Positions 38,701-49,840 of a stretch of DNA of 64,000 nucleotides are shown here, one piece after another (within the stretch, counting starts at the first letter, position 1; each line of letters opens with the position of its first letter). Origin of the DNA: Lolium rigidum. Lineage: Eukaryota; Streptophyta; Magnoliopsida; Poales; Poaceae. Below the pieces are notes generated by a model. The model was not told the origin of the DNA and did no database searches. It saw nothing but the letters and a program-made list of their open reading frames with translations. The DNA lies in assembly GCF_022539505.1 (NCBI RefSeq), contig NC_061510.1, forward strand, positions 272,995,687-273,059,686. The letters are read 5' to 3'. The position numbers were made by a program, and so were the translations under genes.

Positions 38701-41700
38701 TCGACATGCCTAGCCTGCAGAAGGAATTGTGCCGCCGTGCACGGAATCGCCGTCGACGACCTCGTCTTCCTCGACGCCGGCCATCACTGCCGCCGTCGAT
38801 TCGGACCACTATAGGTCACGCCGTCAAGCCCCGCGCACTCTGGTGAGTCGCCGATGCTCCGGCGCTCTCGCTTTGCTCGATTCACCGCCGTAGCTCCACC
38901 GCACTCTGGATCAACCGCGTGTGCTGCCGCTCGAACCCGCCGCCGGCCAAGCTCCGGCAACCATCCGGTGGCGGCGCCGCCACTAGTTGGTTTGCCTCGT
39001 CGAGTGCTGTCCAACGCGCCCTGCTCGGGCCCGCGGGAACGCCGGAGCGCCGGCGACTATCGCCGGTTCCCGCCGGCCGGAGACCTCCTCGCCACCGTGG
39101 TGATTTTGACTTGGTCAAATTCCACGTGGTGGGTGAGGTGGACAGACCCCACCGGTCATAGGCTCGTGGGTGTGTTCTGTCCGGGTAGGTTTAGTATTTC
39201 TTTTATTTCTATTTCAAATTCAAAAATTGCTGCAACTTCAAATAAATTTATAAAATTCATAAAAACTCAGAAAAATACAAATGAGATATCAAAATTCTTG
39301 TAAAAGAAAAATCTATCCAATAAAAATATAAAATTAAATTTATATTTTTAAATAGAAATTCATTATTTAATACTTATTAAATAAGCCTTTTCTTTAATTC
39401 TAAATTGAATTAAAATTCAATAAATAGTAAAACCTTCTAAAATAAATAAAAACCAGTAAGAAAAATAAAGAAAACATTAAAGCTATTTTTTCTTATTTGT
39501 TATTTTGTTAAATCTATTTTTGTGGAAATTTAAACCTTGATTAATAATTACCGTAATTATTAATTATTTAAAAAAGAATAAAATGCCAAATTCAATATTA
39601 TTTTATTTACAAGTTACTAATAACTTCAACCTTAAATTGAAGTTATTAACCATAGTACTATATGGTAAATAGCAAACCCTAATTCCATATTGAATGATAT
39701 TACAAACCATCATTTCATGTGAAACCTAAAATCCTAATTCCATTAGGAACCCTAGCCCTATTATTTTATGTGAACCTTAAATTGCTAATAAACCTAAACC
39801 TAGGTTATAACTGGTGATCATGTTATTTCCTTTTGGATTATAGACCCACAATTAGCAGCTAAGTATTTGTTCTTGTTCCCATAAAATAATAGAAGCCATA
39901 GTACTTATAAGTGGATATACCATGAACACATCCTAATAAAACCTAAATGTTAATGTAGGGTCAACCAAGTGCAAACCCTAGTTATTACTACCAAAACCAT
40001 CATCCTTAACTATCCATGATTAGCATCACATCAAAGTGATGAATCTCAGGAGCAACCATGCCAAATCTTGAGCATTACATAACCATATTCCATTAAACCC
40101 TACTAGTGTGAAATACTTATGAACCATCCTATTTAGGAGCCAATTATTCCTTACTTAATAGAACCAATAGTAAAACCTAAACCAACTCAACCCTAACTGA
40201 TATACTTCTTATCACTTAAGAAGTATGTTCTTCAAAAGTTATTCTTTTGAAGTAAATAAAGAAGCATCACCAACCCTGCTTATAAAAACCTATAAACCCT
40301 AGCCGACCATCACTAGCAAGATAAACCAATCTTGATACAACCCATGTGTAATTAATTGCTTAGGATGCCTAGGCTTAACCCCACCTTACAAGCCCTCGGT
40401 GCTCGATGAATCCAACTAGGTTATGATCCATCTACTACTCACTCCAGAAACCAATTAGAACCATAATAAACCATGGAACTCCACAACCCTGATTATTATA
40501 CTTGTTCTTTATTAAATAACATGTTCTTCAAAAGTTATTCTTTTTAAGCATATAATAATCAATCATTAACCATGACAAGTAGTGCTAAAACCAACCACTA
40601 CTCATTACATGTTAGGATTACATCAAATCTTATTGTTGTGTGTTATTAATGCTAATCTTCTGATATATTGCAGCACATGTTCATGATACCAAGTAATCCT
40701 ACCTGAATAAGAACCTTGTTTGTGAATCACTCTAAAAGTGCAACACACTTTAAACAAATCATTTCAACTCACTAATCCGAAATCATCGGGGTTAGATCAC
40801 GCTTAGAGCGATTGCATCTCATACTTATGCATTATTGCATCCTTGCCAATCTTTTAAACATCGTCCTTACCGGACGATGATGCTATTTCAGAATTTGGAG
40901 TTATTGCGCACCGAAGACCTTGCCTGCATAATCTTGCAGTCAAGAAAGGCAAGTTCATCGCTTGCTCATGTCATTTGAGTATCTTTATCAAATTACTTGC
41001 AAAGTACTATGGTTATCACTATTGCATAAAAACCAAAACCACTACTTTCATAACTATGAATATGACTATGTGGTGGGCAATGGAACCATGGATTGTGTTG
41101 ATATGGTGGAGGTTCCATTGCAAGGGTTAATATCCATCTAGGATTAAACAACAAATGTCGCCGATGATTCTTGTGCCGTAATACCCGTGTTAACCACAAG
41201 ATCCGGAGTGGGACGGAGTAGTCAAAAGTGTTTCCACCTCTCGTTCATCAACGGATTCGCTTACCGTAGACGGTTGTATCTTGCGGAGCAATTGGTGGGT
41301 GGGGAGCCCCTTCTAATTCCCCACGGTATAGCTGTTGCTTACCGTAGACGGTTGCTGCTTGCGGAACAATTGGTGGGTGGGGATCCCCTTCTAATTCCCC
41401 ACGGTAATGTGGTCTATGATGGGTTGCGGCTACCGGCGAAGGAGTTTGGTTAACGAGTCCCAAACTGTTGTCGTGGTCGGGGTCCACCCTGAAATTACGG
41501 GAATAATGGGACCGGCGTGGACCCAGGGTCGGGGCATGCAACAAAGGGTGGGTGTTCGAGGTAGCGGAGGAACATGATTGGCTAGACCTTATACCGGGCC
41601 TCACACCAAAGGAAGTGTGGACGGGAACAATTGCCCGGTTGGCACCAAGGTTAAGATCTCTTATGGGTAAAGCAACACACCTCTGCAGAGTGTAAAGAAC

Positions 41701-42430
41701 CGTGACTCGTCACTCCCTGTTCCGGGATATGGAACTGCGAACGCGGCCGGAAAGGAGCTCCATGAAGTTCTAGTAAACCGGTGAAGGCCGACGGACATAG
41801 TTCTTCCGAATAAAAGCAACCTCTTGAAGAAATGCTTATGAAAACCTGCATTGGTATTAGACTTTCTGGTCTAATGCTGTAGCTAGTGCATTAAACACCT
41901 CTTTCCTATAATGAACTTGTTGAGTACGCTCGTACTCATCCCACTCTTAAATCCCCTGCTTAGATATGGAGGCCACGATGGAGGATCTACAGTGCAACTC
42001 GAAGACCGAGGAGTCAACAAATACTTCAAGAGACAGGACCATGTCAGAGGAGTCAGATACCACGTCCAACAAGGAGAAAACCTAGTTTAGCCATAGAAAG
42101 GAACTAGCTTCCTAGACCTAGCTCCTATTTAGCTAGAATCTATTCATAGCCCCTACAGCTAGTCAAATACTCTACAAATAGAGTTCATGATAGGATTAGA
42201 CTACGAGTCGTTCTTCTGGAGTTTATTTGCAGATTTACCTCATTGTAAAGTAGGAGGCTGTGATGATCTTATGTAACAGAGTAAATGTTGTAATTCTATA
42301 GACATGCCTTGGACCCGCATATGTTTCTGTTGTACCACTCTGAGCGATATAATACGAGTGGAACTGTGTTTCATTGGTGTTATATCAGACTTGCATACTA
42401 CACCATGCAGTGGTATGCCGGGTCACCACA
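35750..42430 (+). repeat. Element B LTR3 (6681 bases)
   Basis: TGTAATATCC to TCACCACA, complete. It is followed by the GTTTC target duplication and then the remainder of the element A LTR. Confidence 0.88.
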
Positions 42431-42451
42431 GTTTCTCCTGGTAAGCACCAT

Positions 42452-42484
42452 GCTGCCTAGATCGCATCTTGCGATCTAGGCAGC
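42452..42484 (+). promoter_or_regulatory. Perfect 15-bp hairpin in the element A/C LTR leader
   Basis: Arm GCTGCCTAGATCGCA, loop TCT, then its exact reverse complement. Identical at 50168-50200, 58802-58834 and 63629-63661, although the A and C LTRs differ at many other bases. It lies about 120 bases after the inferred RNA start once element B is removed. Confidence 0.75.
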
Positions 42485-42622
42485 ACAAGCTTATTACGTT
42501 GTTCATGCGTTGCTCGTGCTGAAGCCTTTTTGATGGCGAGCAACGTAGTTATCTTAGATGTGTTAGGGTTAGCATTGTTCTTCGTATCATATGCTTGTCG
42601 TAGTGCAACCCTTATACATCTA

Positions 42623-42657
42623 GCCGCCCTTACACCTAGTTTAGGTGTAGGGGCGGC
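42623..42657 (+). promoter_or_regulatory. 16-bp hairpin with compensatory change in the LTR leader
   Basis: GCCGCCCTTACACCTA pairs with TAGGTGTAGGGGCGGC across a 3-base loop, with one G-U pair. In element C (58971-59005 and 63800-63834) the arms are GCCGTCCTCACGCCTA and CAGGTGTGGGGGCGGC. One T-A pair has become C-G, two changes give G-U pairs, and only the loop-closing pair is lost. The element A 3' LTR copy is 50338-50372. Confidence 0.65.
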
Positions 42658-43350
42658 ACCCGCTTGATCATTGTTTAGTAGATCCGATCCGTTACGGTTG
42701 CTCCTTGTTCTTCAAGGATTAGTTTAATATCCGCAATAGTTAGGCCTTACAAAGGGTTGGAGGATCCAGCGGCGTGTAGGGTGTAGTTTGCTAGCCCTAG
42801 ACAGGATGTTCCGGGGATCAACCTCGTGTTGGTTTTTAGGCCCTGTCTAGGATCGGCTTACGATCACCGTACGCGAGCGCGAGGCCCAATCGTGAGTAGG
42901 ATGATCCGATTATGCGGTGAAAACCCTAAATCGTCGTAGATCGTTTTAACTTTATCTTGATCAAGCAGGACCACCATATATTCGTACACCTCGTACGAAT
43001 CATGGGTGGATCGGCACTTTGAGCCGATTCACAGGACAACCTGAGAGCCGATCGAGGCTCGTATTTAACGTTTACGTGTATGCCATGCAGGAAACTAAGC
43101 GAGGCATCATCCAACACCTTCCTGACCAGGTATAGGTCATGTGGCACGCCCTTGCGACAGCATCGGACGTGTGACCAGAAGGCTTTGCGGGCCGTCGCTC
43201 TGAGGGACTGGGGCCAGCCGCAGCCCTGAGTTGTTCCCGGCTCTACGGTGTTGCCGTCGCTGCCCGCCGGTGGGTTTCTGACCGCAACACATTTCGGCAC
43301 GCCCGGTGGGACCATCTTCGACATCCACCGCATCGCCATCTACATCCGAG

Positions 43351-45544
43351 ATGGCGGAAAGCACTCCGGTCAAGTACGAGGATCCGACCGACGAGCTCAA
43401 GAAGAAGCATGACGAGATCAAGGCAGTCCTCGAAGCCGACCTCATCGGTTCTTTCCACAGAACCCGCTCCCATGGCATCAGGTGGAAGGGGTTCTCACCT
43501 GAAGGCGCTCTCGATGGAGTGGACCTGTCCGCCCCGTCAGAAGAACGCACCAGGTCGCTACGTCAGGAGATCAACTTCATGGTGTCTCATTCGCTGCACC
43601 GCCACTCTGAGAGCCTGGTGAACACTTTGGAGCGTGTCGCTCTGCGCGTGATCCAGGAAATCATGAGCCATCAGTATTCTCCGTCGGGACCAGCTCTGGG
43701 GACTTACAAAGGAGAGTTGCCACTCCAGTCCCGTCCACCGCTGCCGTTCGCGTTTGCAGCACCAGAAGTGCCGAACTCATCGGCATACGTCGTCTACAAG
43801 ATTGGTGGTGACCCTAGTGACTACCAATTCCTACCTGAGGTGCCCAAGGAGATCCCGCACGGATACACGTGCGCATACGTGCCAGATTGCAGTACCTGGG
43901 CCCTCTCGAACCAGGCTGCAACAGCAGCGGTCTCTGGAACAGCAGGAGGAACGTCGGGAGCAGATCTTGAGAAGCAAACGTGGCTAGCTAAGTACGCCAC
44001 TCCGACAAACCTCCAGAGCTCAGCTCCTGCAGTTGGCTCAGAACTGGAAAAGCAAGCATGGCTGGCTAAGTATGCCACCCCGGCGAATCTTCAGGGTTCG
44101 ACACCTTCAGCCATCACCGCGGATCAGATTTGTACAATTCTGAAAGATCAGTTCGGCATGATACCGAAAAGGAAGACATTCGGCTATACCAAGTCGTACC
44201 CGAACGAGTACGAATTGATCCCGCTACCACCCAAATATCGGCTCCCGGACTTCACAAAGTTTAGTGGATCGGATGGTTCCAGTTCCATCGAGCATGTGAG
44301 CCGATATTTGGCACAGCCGGGCACGATCTCGAGCATCGGACGAGCTGCGTGTGAGATTCTTCGCACGGTCCCTCACGGGATCGGCTTTCGGGTGGTACAC
44401 ATCGCTGCCACCAAACTCAATCCGGACTTGGAAGCAGGTTGGAAGAGCAGTTCCATGAGCGAGTATCACTCGCAGGCTTCCGAGGCTGGCATTGCCGATC
44501 TAGCACAAGTACGACGAAGCGCGGGGAAACAATGTCGGAATACATCCAGCGCTTCGGGACCATTAGGAACCGATGCTATTCGGTTCACGTAAGTGAAAAG
44601 AAGCGATCGAGTTGGCGGTGGTGGGTCTCTCATCATCGATCAAGGACGTGGCCTCCCAAGCGGACTACCCTTCATTAGCGCACATGGTGCGAAGGCTGTC
44701 AGCATATGAACAGCGCCACCCAGATGTTTACCATGACAAATTCAAGCGTGCGGTGGTCCTGGTTGAGGCAGACGAGGATGAAGGTGCTGCGGGAGATCGA
44801 GAGGTAGCAGTGGCTGAATGGACCCGGGCGGTAGGCCCCGTGTCCTTCAAGTGGGTTAAGCCACAAGGCCCTCCAAAAGGGTTCGACTTCGACGTGACCA
44901 AAGCTGAGCAGATTTTCGACCTCTTATTCACGGAGAAGCAGCTGAAGGTACCCGAAGGCCACAAGATCCCCACGGTGCAGGAGCTGAACGGAAAGCCATA
45001 CTGCAAGTGGCATAACACGTTCACCCACGCCACTAACGACTGCAGGGTGTGGCGTCAGCAGATCCAAATGGCGATAGAGAAAGGGCGATTAATTTTCAAC
45101 CAGTACGCCATGAAGGTCGACACACACCCCTTCCCCGCCGTTAATATGGTGGAGTATACTTACCATGAAGGGTGCCAGCCAGATTTCTCGTGCAATATCA
45201 ACATGGTGGGACCTGGGCACCACTCTGGTAAGGACGGAGATGAGGGCAGCTGCTCTCATAGCAAAGACACAAAGGAAGCCGCTCCACGCGATCGGCTCCG
45301 CCACGACGGCAAGCGCTACGTCACGGAGGGAGAAGTGAAGAACATAAGATATCGGCGACCTCTCTCCGATCACCTCCTCAACAAGTATGTGAGTCAGTAT
45401 GACCAACGCCGGCGATACAACGACGATGATGAAAAAGATCGTCTGGCTAGGGACGAAAGGAGACGTCGTCGGCATGATCACGACGAGGAGCGATATGAGC
45501 GCCACGCCAAGGAAAAGTCGAGGGAGCAAGACGACGTGGATAGG
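43351..45544 (+). pseudogene. Element A gag, part 1 (frameshifted)
   Basis: Capsid-type Gag of a grass gypsy element, which would package element RNA into particles. The open part 43351-44592 begins MAESTPVKYED. A frame change lies near 44335, in the capsid region where sister element C reads LTGSAFGWYTSL. Another change near 44600 leads into 44612-45544, rich in Arg/Asp/Glu at its end. Coding then stops at the inserted solo LTR and resumes at 47256. A region with two near-identical segments containing EKQ(T/A)WLAKYATP (about 43969-44087) is a short internal duplication. Confidence 0.8.
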
Positions 45545-47250
45545 TGATACGTCTCCGACGTATCGATAATTTCTTATGTTCTATGCCATATTATTGATGA
45601 TACCTACATGTTTTATGCACACTTTATGTCATATTCGTGCATTTTCTGGAACTAACCTATTAACAAGATGCCGAAGTGCCAGTTGCTGTTTTACGCTGTT
45701 TTTGGTTTCGAAATCCTAGTAACGAAATATTCTCGGAATCGGACGAAATCAAGACCCGGGTTCCTATTTTCACCGGAAGCATCCGGAACACCCGGGAAGG
45801 ACCGGAGGGGGGCATCGGGCCCCCAGACCATAGGCCGGCGCGGCCCAGGCCCTGGCCGCGCCGCCATATGGTGTGGCCACCCCTTCGACCCTCCCGCGCC
45901 GCCTCTTCGCCTATATAAAGCCTCCGTCGTGAAAACCCTGATGCGGAGAACCACGATACGGAAAACCTTCCAGAGCCGCCGCCATCGCGAAGCCAAGATC
46001 TGGGGGACAGGAGTCTCTGTTCCGGCACCCTGCCGGAGCGGGGAAGTGCCCCCGGAAGGCTTCTCCATCGACACCGCTGCCATCTCCACCGCCATCTTCA
46101 TCACCGCTGCTGCTCCCATGAGGAGGGAGTAGTTCTCCATCGAGGCTCGGGGCTGTATCGGTAGCTATGTGGTTCATCTCTCTCCTATGTGCTTCAATAC
46201 AATAATCTCATGAGCTGCCTTACATGATTGAGATTCATATGATGATGCTTGTAATCTAGATGTCATTATGCTAGTCAAGTGGGTTTTACTTATGTGATCT
46301 CCGGAGACTCCTTGTCCCACGTGTGTAAAGGTGACAAGTGTGTGCACCGTGTGGGTCTCTTAGGCTATATTTCACGAGAATACTTATTCACTGTTGAATG
46401 GCATAGTGAGGTGCTTATTTATATCTCTTTATGATTGCAATGTGTTTGTATCACAATTTATCTATGTGCTACTCTAGCAATGTTATTAAAGTAGTTTTAT
46501 TCCTCCTGCACGTGTGCAAAGGTGACAAGTGTGTGCACCGTGTTAGTACTTGGTTTATGCTATGATCATGATCTCTTGTAGATTGCGAAGTTAACTATTG
46601 CTATGGTAATATTGATGTGATCTATTCCTCCTACATATGCATGAAGGTGACAGTGTGCATGCTATGCTAGTACTTGGTTTAGTCTTTTGATCTATCTTAC
46701 ACTAAAGGTTACTAAAATATGAGCATTATTGTGGAGCTTGTTAACTCCGGCATTGAGGGTTCGTGTAATCCTACGCAATGTGTTCATCATCCAACAAGAG
46801 TGTAGAGTATGCATTTATCTATTCTCGTTATGTGATCAATGTTGAGAGTGTCCACTAGTGAAAGTCTAATCCCTAGGCCTTGTTCCTAAATATCGCTATC
46901 GCTTGTTTGTTTACTCGTTTCTATCGCGTTACTACTGCTGCGTTACTACTGCTTGTTTACTTGTCCTGGGCAAAGCACTTTTCTCGGTGCCGTTGCTACT
47001 ACTTATTCATACCACCTGTATTTCACTATCTCTTCGCCGAACTAGTGCACCTATTAGGTGTGTTGGGGACACAAGAGACTTCTTGCTTTGTGGTTGCGGG
47101 GTTGCATGAGAGGGATATCTTTGATCTCTTCCTCCCTGAGATCGATAAACCTTGGGTGATCCACTTAAGGGAAACTTGCTGCTGTTCTACAAACCTCTGC
47201 TCTTGGAGGCCCAACACTGTCTACAAGAATAGAAGCTCCCGTAGACATCA
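45545..47250 (+). mobile_element. Solo LTR inserted in element A gag
   Basis: Runs from TGATACGTCTCCGACGTA to GTAGACATCA, 1706 bases, flanked by perfect ATAGG target duplications (45540-45544 and 47251-47255). The ends carry an inverted ATACGTC/GACGTAT. A TATA box TATATAAA is at 45912-45919. It looks like the LTR of an abundant Triticeae gypsy family (Sabrina or WHAM type from memory, not verified). No internal domain remains, as expected after LTR-LTR recombination. Confidence 0.87.
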
Positions 47251-47255
47251 ATAGG

Positions 47256-47836
47256 CACTGGGACTGCCCCTTCTTCAGACACTGCTGGGATTCAGGAATG
47301 AGCCGATTGCCAACAATCGGCAATTGCCCAGAATGTAAACAAAGGAAGAAGGATGCAGCTAACGTGTCCGTGTTCAAACGTCTAGGGCCTCTCCCGCCTC
47401 GGAACAAGCATGCTGAGTCCGCTCGGTGGAAGATCTCGAGGAACTAGAGGACGATGATGAAGAAGACAAGTATCATCGACCAAAGTGGTGCCCTGATGGG
47501 CTCAGCCGTTCCCAAAAACGAAGGGTTCAGCGTCTGCGTGGATTGGAGGAAGCTGAAAGGTTATACCTGCACACGTTGAGGAAGGCACGGCCTGATCTGG
47601 CCGCCAAAATTCAGCGAACCCTTGACGAAGAAGGTCGGCCACAAAGAAAAGAGTGGCGCCCCAAGCAAAGGAAAGACGATGATGAGACATCGGCTGGCAC
47701 AAACATGGTGCTCGTCCTTCCAACGGAGTTTGGTGCTCCAGGATTACACGAGGCACCCAATTTCGACGACTGCGAGCGCATCAACGTGACACAGGATGGG
47801 ACTAGGTTGGTCTTATCCACAGGCCCGACCGTGTAG
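47256..47836 (+). pseudogene. Element A gag, part 2 (C-terminal end)
   Basis: Resumes after the solo LTR with a Cys/His-rich stretch (CPFFRHCWDSG, later NCPEC), a possible zinc-binding nucleocapsid motif. A frame change near 47425 leads to an acidic-then-basic tail at 47426-47836 ending at a stop. The homologous frame in element C stops at nearly the same point (61463). No protease motif follows. Confidence 0.75.
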
Positions 47837-49130
47837 CGAACACATCGTCTATGAACAAACGTGGCGATGCCGATCCAGGAGATCGGCCCCAAGGATTTAT
47901 GGAGGAACATTATAACACCTTCATTGAGCAATTCAACGTGGAGGCCGATTCCAGCAATCGGCCAAAATTATCCTCACTGTACATTCTACCTGGGTTCAAC
48001 ATTTGATCCAACAGGGAATACCTGAAGAGCCGATACCATCAAGTCCCTTGAAAGAATCGGCTCGGGGGGGGCACCTAGGTAGATAAAACACGAGGATATG
48101 AAGTAGGAGTATCTTTCAAATGCCCAGCAGCCCAAGATATTCTTTGATGATGTGTATTGAAGTATGGGGGCCGATACATAAATCGGCCGTAAAAATTCAA
48201 AAAAATTTAAGCACAGCCGATGCGCAGACATCGACTTAAGGATAGAAAGCCGATGCATGACCATCGACTCCAGAGGTATAATTGTTATAAGCAGAGGGTC
48301 AATGGAGCAGGAAGTGGGCCACGAAGAGAGACTCTAATGGAAGAACTCCTCAATGGAGTGGTTTGATGGCTCAGATCCTCTCTTCAAGAACCTCGCCAAG
48401 AGCAGCATGGACGTGCAGATCAGGTTAAGGATGGGTTGCATCAAATCCGCCAAAGGAAAGGAGCCGATCTGACCAGCAAGGCGCAAGAAGAGGACTGAAG
48501 AAGCTCGGGGGGCAGTTCACCCTGAAGGTTCTCTGCTCTGGGGAGCCGATTTTGTTGAAATCGGCTGGCTCTGCATTATGACTTGAAGGCCAATGGTGCC
48601 ACATTTGGCTGACTCACCACTTTTCTCGCCTTAAGTGAGGCTTGGGGGGCAGCTTGCCCTGGAGGACCCTTTGCTATAGGAAGCCGATTTGGTTAAAATC
48701 GGCTGGCTCTACATCTCAGCTTTGAGGAATAGTTGCTGCGGGGAAAACGGAGCAGGAGCTTGTCCTGCAGAAGTATCAGCTCCGGCCTCCGGATTGATTC
48801 AGCAATGGTCCTAGAGCTCTTCCGAAGACAAGGGTGGCCGTTAATAATACGCTCAGTGACTGCGGATTTGCAGGGTACCATTTGAGGAGATGGCTAAATT
48901 GGCCTATCTCGAAATTTATCATAAGAGGTCGATGCGTTGCCATCGGCTCATTGAGCGTTGATCCAATTAACAATCGGCAGAATCAGTACGAAGGGAAATC
49001 GGCAAAATCAAGTTAAGGAAAAGTCTTCTTCATTAATAAGAGAGGATTTTTACAATGAAGAGCCGATTGCTCAAAGCAAGGAAGAGCAAAAGAAAGAGCC
49101 GATTGCTCCGGGACTACTAATCCTACATAA
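47837..49130 (+). repeat. GCCGAT/ATCGGC hairpin-rich spacer of element A
   Basis: Non-coding spacer with many GCCGAT boxes, each usually followed within 10-30 bases by ATCGGC or ATCGAC. For example, GCCGATTT and AAATCGGC face each other near 48547-48565 and again near 48683-48702. The element C spacer (61464-62498) has the same pattern in the same order. Confidence 0.7.
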
Positions 49131-49556
49131 CTAATCCTCGCTAGCATCGTCGTCGGCGTCGCCGTCGGCGCTACTGCCGGAGAATTCCTCGCCGCTGCTG
49201 CCCCAGCCGTCGGCCGGAGCTTCCTCTTCCTCGTCATCATCATCATCCTCGCTATCCGCCCAAGCGCGGAAGCGCTTCGTCGGCGGGTACCCAGCGGAAG
49301 AGGAGGAATCATCCTCCTCCTCCTCCTCTTCTCCTTCCTCGTCATCATCCTCGTCCTCGCTGTCCGCCCACATGCGGGAGCGCTTCTTTGGCGGGAGCTT
49401 GGCGGAGGGGAAGGCCCCTGTCTTCTCTACTTCTCCTTCTTTCTCCTCCTTGTCGGAGGAGATGGGGTTCGCCCCGGAGTAGAGGTCGTCTTCATTCTTG
49501 CTCTTCGGCGAGGATTGGAGGGGCAAGCCTGAGGGGGAAGAGGAAGAGGAAGACAT
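49131..49556 (-). CDS. Antisense acidic Ser/Asp/Glu-rich ORF of element A (141 aa), unknown function
   Basis: On the strand opposite to gag, between spacer and 3' LTR. The protein starts MSSSSSSPSGL, then has two copies of a basic patch followed by an acidic run: PPKKRSRMWADSEDED and PPTKRFRAWADSEDDD. The basic patches resemble nuclear localisation signals. Element C has an ORF of the same type at the same distance from its 3' LTR (about 282-285 bases), also starting MSSSSS and carrying PPAKRF. Antisense extra ORFs are known in some plant gypsy families. No function is assigned, and low complexity could keep the frame open by chance. Confidence 0.5.
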   Translation of the reverse strand: MSSSSSSPSGLPLQSSPKSKNEDDLYSGANPISSDKEEKEGEVEKTGAFPSAKLPPKKRSRMWADSEDEDDDEEGEEEEEEDDSSSSAGYPPTKRFRAWADSEDDDDDEEEEAPADGWGSSGEEFSGSSADGDADDDASED

Positions 49557-49824
49557 TGCTACAGGGGAAGAGGGTTTTTTGGCGCTGGTGGACAGAACAG
49601 AGCAAGGGGATGGAGTGGCGAACCGTTCGGCACAGATAAATAAAGTGGGTGTAGTGGAGGTTTAATGCCATGACGGTTCTCGAGGACGTTATGCCGAAAT
49701 TATTAATTCGAGCAGAGAAGCCCAGGAGGCGAGGCGAAATGACAGAAGATTCTGCGGCAGTTCTGCTCTGCGACGACATGACCCGACGGAAGAAAGCGTA
49801 ATGATTTTGCAAATGTCATTTCCA

Positions 49825-49840
49825 AAACCAGGGGGGCATG
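49825..49840 (+). promoter_or_regulatory. Polypurine-tract region of element A
   Basis: AAAACCAGGGGGGCATG directly before the 3' LTR, the expected plus-strand priming site. The element C counterpart is at about 63280-63295. Confidence 0.55.

Larger units (their letters stand above)
17726..42430 (+). mobile_element. Element B: giant non-coding LTR element (LARD-like) as an LTR-internal-LTR-internal-LTR array
   Basis: Outer target duplications GTTTC at 17721-17725 and 42431-42435 match perfectly, so the 24.7-kb array behaves as a single insertion into the element A LTR. LTRs start TGTAATATCC (CG at LTR2) and end TCACCACA. Three LTRs of about 6.67 kb enclose two internal domains of about 2.88 kb, each beginning with a tRNA-iMet-type primer site and ending with a polypurine tract. 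No gag or pol domain can be read in any frame. Layout fits large retrotransposon derivatives such as barley Sukkula, but the family name is not verified. Confidence 0.87.
42436..43289 (+). repeat. Element A 5' LTR, second part
   Basis: Continues from 17725 and ends CGCAACA. It holds a donor-like GGTAAGC at about 42440, three strong hairpins (42452-42484, 42508-42545, 42623-42657) and an acceptor-like TGCCATGCAG near 43090. A primer-site-like sequence GGCACGCCCGGTGGGACC follows the LTR at about 43296-43313. Confidence 0.83.

Noticed and set aside
46880..47254. 124-aa frame in the solo LTR
   Set aside because: Lies wholly in LTR sequence, with no domain. It is a chance frame.
49388..49639. Plus-strand frames opposite the acidic ORF of element A (and 62577-63084 in element C)
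   Set aside because: Shadows of the low-complexity antisense ORF: Ser/Leu/Val runs from the same CTC/GTC repeats. There is no shared start position between A and C.
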